A stretch of DNA of 53,647 nt from an uncultured Chloroflexus sp. (GTDB lineage Bacteria > Chloroflexota > Chloroflexia > Chloroflexales > Chloroflexaceae): positions 1 to 53,647 of the forward strand of contig NZ_CALFBQ010000083.1 of the NCBI RefSeq assembly GCF_937951745.1, read 5' to 3'. How positions within the stretch are numbered: the stretch's first letter is position 1; every line of letters starts with the position of its first letter. Below, one piece after another: positions 51,498 to 53,647 of the stretch. The position numbers were made by a program, and so were the translations under genes. The notes under the pieces are model-generated. The model had not been told where the DNA came from. It made no database searches and saw only the letters and a program-made list of their open reading frames with translations.

Positions 51498-52349
51498 TCA
51501 TGATCGGCGGGCAAAGAAATCCATCTGCTGCTCTTGATACTGGCCCATTGAGCGATACTTTTGGTACCGTTCACGCAGCAGCGTATCAAGATCACGCTGC
51601 TGCAGATCGGCCAGATGGAAGCGGAGCCGCTCACCAACCGCAGCGATAGCAGCAAGACGGTCAGTATGAGCACCGCCGGGAGGTTCGGGAATCACCTCAT
51701 CGATAATGCGCAACTCGAAGAGATCGGCGGCAGTCAGCTTAAGGGCCTTGGCAGCCTCAGGCGCCTTTGCGGCATCGCGCCAGAGGATGGAAGCGGCCGC
51801 TTCGGGTGGGGCAACAGAATAGATCGAATTCTCTTGCATCAGAATGCGATCGGCGACACTGATCGCCAACGCGCCACCACTGCCGCCCTCGCCAATGACG
51901 ACGGCCACGCTCGGCACGCGCAACGTCGTCATCAGCATAATGCTTTCGGCAATCGCATTGGCTTGCCCGCGCTCTTCCGAACTCTTGGTCGGATCGGCGG
52001 CGGGGGTATCAACAAAACAAATCACCGGCAAACCAAACTTCTCAGCGTGGCGCATCAACCGCTGCGCCTTGCGGTAGCCTTCTGGGTGAGGCATACCGAA
52101 ATTGCGCCGCATATTCTCGCGGGTATCGTTACCCTTCTGGTGGCCGATCACCATCACCGTCTGGCCGGCAAACGTTGCCATCCCGCCGACCATCGCCGGA
52201 TCATCACCGAACCGCCGATCGCCGTGCAATTCGACAAAATCCTCGCAGAGAGCAGCGATATAATCGAGGGTATGCGGACGCTGAGGATGGCGCGCCAACT
52301 GCACGCGATCCCACGGAGTCATCGTTTGTTGTGGAGGAGTCTCTTCCAT
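51498..52349 (-). CDS. accA: acetyl-CoA carboxylase carboxyltransferase subunit alpha
   Basis: A 283-residue AccA, which with AccD moves the carboxyl group from carboxybiotin to acetyl-CoA, giving malonyl-CoA. Marks: WDRVQLARHPQRPHTLDYI, ELHGDRRFGDDPAMVGG, GHQKGNDTRENMRRNFGMPHPEGYRKA, FVDTPAADPTKSSEERGQANAI and GEGGSGGALAI. It is at the short end for AccA, with a trimmed N-terminus. The ATG follows the accD stop by 18 nt. In Chloroflexus-type organisms this enzyme also feeds the 3-hydroxypropionate carbon-fixation cycle; that link is family knowledge, not shown here. Confidence 0.96.
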   Translation of the reverse strand: MEETPPQQTMTPWDRVQLARHPQRPHTLDYIAALCEDFVELHGDRRFGDDPAMVGGMATFAGQTVMVIGHQKGNDTRENMRRNFGMPHPEGYRKAQRLMRHAEKFGLPVICFVDTPAADPTKSSEERGQANAIAESIMLMTTLRVPSVAVVIGEGGSGGALAISVADRILMQENSIYSVAPPEAAASILWRDAAKAPEAAKALKLTAADLFELRIIDEVIPEPPGGAHTDRLAAIAAVGERLRFHLADLQQRDLDTLLRERYQKYRSMGQYQEQQMDFFARRS

Positions 52350-52367
52350 ACCGTGCCTCGCGTGATC

Positions 52368-53288
52368 TTACATAATCGGCTGCGGGAGAGTAGCGCGGCG
52401 CGCCGCGAGCTGATCGGTCCTAGCTGCCGGAGCTGGCCGCTGTTGGTAGAGCTTAAGCAGGCGAGCCAGCATATCGCGCATCTCACTGCGCGGCACCACC
52501 ATATCAATCATCCCGTGTTCGAGCATAAACTCAGCCGTCTGGAAACCAGCAGGCAACTTCTGGCGCATAATCTGCTCGATCAGGCGTTTGCCAGCAAAAC
52601 CGATATTAGCGCCCGGTTCAGCGATAATAACATCGGCCACCGACGGATAGGAAGCGGTCACACCACCGTAGCATGGGTCAACCAACAGAGCGATATGAGG
52701 TTGGCCGGCAGCCGCCAAGCGGGTCAACGCCATCGTCACCTTAGCCATCTGCATCAAGCCGATCACACCCTCTTGCTGGCGCGCGCCGCCTGACGTATTA
52801 ATCGTCAACAACGGCACCCCCAGCTCAGCGGCGCGCTCGGCGGCGCGGGCCATCTTCTCGCCGTAGACGCTGCCCATCGACGCTCCCATAAACGAGAAAT
52901 CACCTACGGCGACACACAGTTGCACACCACTGATCGCACCGACACCAGAAATCACGGCATCAGCCATACCAGTACGTTGCTGGGCTTTGGCCAATTTGGC
53001 GGCATAGCTTTCATCAGCAGCGACAAAACCGAGCGGGTCGGTCGGCAACAGGTTGGCATCCATCTCGCGAAACGATCCGACATCGAGCAGACCGAGCCAC
53101 TCGTGGGCGCTGAGGCGCATATGATGACCGCACTTCGGGCAGACTTTGAGATTGTCGTTGAGCTGTTTCTTGTAAATCAGCTCGCGACATTCGCTGCACT
53201 TTACCCACAGATCGTCCGGGATTTGGGCATTGTCTTGATCATCGGGCCCGGTAAACCCTTTTCGGCTGAGGCGGAAGAACTCTTTCAC
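52368..53288 (-). CDS. accD: acetyl-CoA carboxylase carboxyltransferase subunit beta
   Basis: A 306-residue AccD. The N-terminal zinc ribbon has CSECRELIYKKQLNDNLKVCPKCG (four Cys), followed by the crotonase-like core with VAVGDFSFMGASMGSVYGEK, INTSGGARQQEG, YGGVTASYPSVADVIIAEPGANIGFAGKR and LPAGFQTAEFMLEHGMIDMVV. The start is GTG at 53288 with AGGGAA upstream; no ATG fits. First gene of the accD-accA pair; the biotin carrier and carboxylase genes are not here. An extended -10 lies about 75 nt upstream. Confidence 0.96.
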   Translation of the reverse strand: MKEFFRLSRKGFTGPDDQDNAQIPDDLWVKCSECRELIYKKQLNDNLKVCPKCGHHMRLSAHEWLGLLDVGSFREMDANLLPTDPLGFVAADESYAAKLAKAQQRTGMADAVISGVGAISGVQLCVAVGDFSFMGASMGSVYGEKMARAAERAAELGVPLLTINTSGGARQQEGVIGLMQMAKVTMALTRLAAAGQPHIALLVDPCYGGVTASYPSVADVIIAEPGANIGFAGKRLIEQIMRQKLPAGFQTAEFMLEHGMIDMVVPRSEMRDMLARLLKLYQQRPAPAARTDQLAARRATLPQPIM

Positions 53289-53364
53289 TGTTCCCTACGC
53301 TTTCACTTGGCGCATATGCGCGCGTCTGCTGGTGATTTTATTCACAGTGGCGTTATTGCCATAT

Positions 53365-53373
53365 ATTATAGCA
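53365..53373 (-). promoter_or_regulatory. extended -10 promoter of accD-accA
   Basis: On the minus strand TGC precedes TATAAT (53365-53370), without a clear -35. The leader to the GTG is about 70 nt. Confidence 0.55.
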
Positions 53374-53512
53374 TGAGCTGCAAAGAGGGTGTACCTGCGA
53401 GATCTCATTAACATTGCGTGATCGTACTGGACCGAAACACGAGTGAAACAAAAGCGTTTTCGCTGACTAGAAAAGCAAAAAAGGGCTACGCATCTCCGGC
53501 GACTCGAGCCGC

Positions 53513-53541
53513 TTGACAAATCGGGCAAGAGTTGCTATACT
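53513..53541 (+). promoter_or_regulatory. strong promoter at right edge
   Basis: The -35 TTGACA (53513-53518) and -10 TATACT (53536-53541) are 17 bp apart, with TGC before the -10. The start is near 53548. It drives the gene cut off at the window end. Confidence 0.85.
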
Positions 53542-53585
53542 CCCCATCGTCAATCGCATCGCGGTTGACACGGAGGACGGCCCAC

Positions 53586-53647
53586 GTGGCACGCTCCGCA
53601 CCAAATGGCCCGTCGTCATCCGGCGCAGCGCATCTTGCCTGCTCCGC
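53586..53647 (+). CDS. start of an unidentified gene, cut by the window edge
   Basis: GGAGGA lies 8 nt before a GTG at 53586. The first 20 codons read MARSAPNGPSSSGAAHLACS, a polar Ser/Ala-rich start with no recognisable domain. A near-consensus promoter lies just upstream. Too little is present to name it. Confidence 0.55.
   Translation, partial: MARSAPNGPSSSGAAHLACS

Overview
This is a bacterial chromosome segment, most likely from a filamentous phototroph of the Chloroflexota (Chloroflexus or a close relative). The grounds are protein style (long lipoprotein linkers, DppB with a large extracytoplasmic insert, V4R and DUF4388 proteins), gene content and AAGGAGG-type ribosome binding sites. 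The organism call is inference from family resemblance; no rRNA gene is present. I see no tRNA, rRNA, CRISPR array, transposase or prophage.

Layout. 0.3-5.1 kb: rplS, an alpha/beta hydrolase, a DUF4388 protein, heme A synthase and an M20-like protein that has lost its metal-site residues. 5.1-7.9 kb: an Fe(III)-type ABC operon (binding lipoprotein and fused double permease) under a strong promoter with stacked palindromes. 8.0-11.2 kb: a signalling cassette on the minus strand: HEAT-repeat protein, a three-domain ATPase/cNMP/PP2C protein and a STAS antagonist. 11.4-11.75 kb: two tiny membrane proteins. 11.8-20.5 kb: a branched-chain-type ABC operon with an acyl-CoA synthetase inside it, then a PaaK-like protein. 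20.5-23.5 kb: uvrA. 23.5-25.2 kb: pentapeptide-repeat and V4R proteins. 25.3-29.4 kb: potABCD. 30.0-31.8 kb: a decayed ATPase/DUF4276 pair. 32.0-36.3 kb: M24 peptidase, a small hypothetical, ftsK. 36.4-41.7 kb: greA, lysS, an AbrB-like/Doc-like pair, an SDR protein, an acyltransferase. 41.7-43.2 kb: maf and a LuxR-type regulator. 43.3-51.4 kb: a peptide ABC operon and sbcD. 51.5-53.3 kb: accD-accA. A new gene starts at the right edge.

The strongest oddity is the peptide-binding lipoprotein at 43640-45574. Its two halves are in the reverse of the normal family order, so it reads as a circular permutation. Its mRNA leader also holds a 14-nt perfect complement of the usual 16S rRNA 3' end and a 30-codon reading frame that stops inside the next ribosome binding site. 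Other points: the ATPase/DUF4276 genes are broken only by three in-frame stops (TAG, TGA, TAA); several enzyme-like proteins lack catalytic motifs (M20, Doc, SDR, PaaK); three binding-protein genes are each followed by a perfect hairpin; and a family of GTAGGGGC-type palindromes is scattered between genes.

Start codons were chosen by ribosome binding site and family fit, so several genes start inside the longest open frame. Promoters are read by eye and are predictions.
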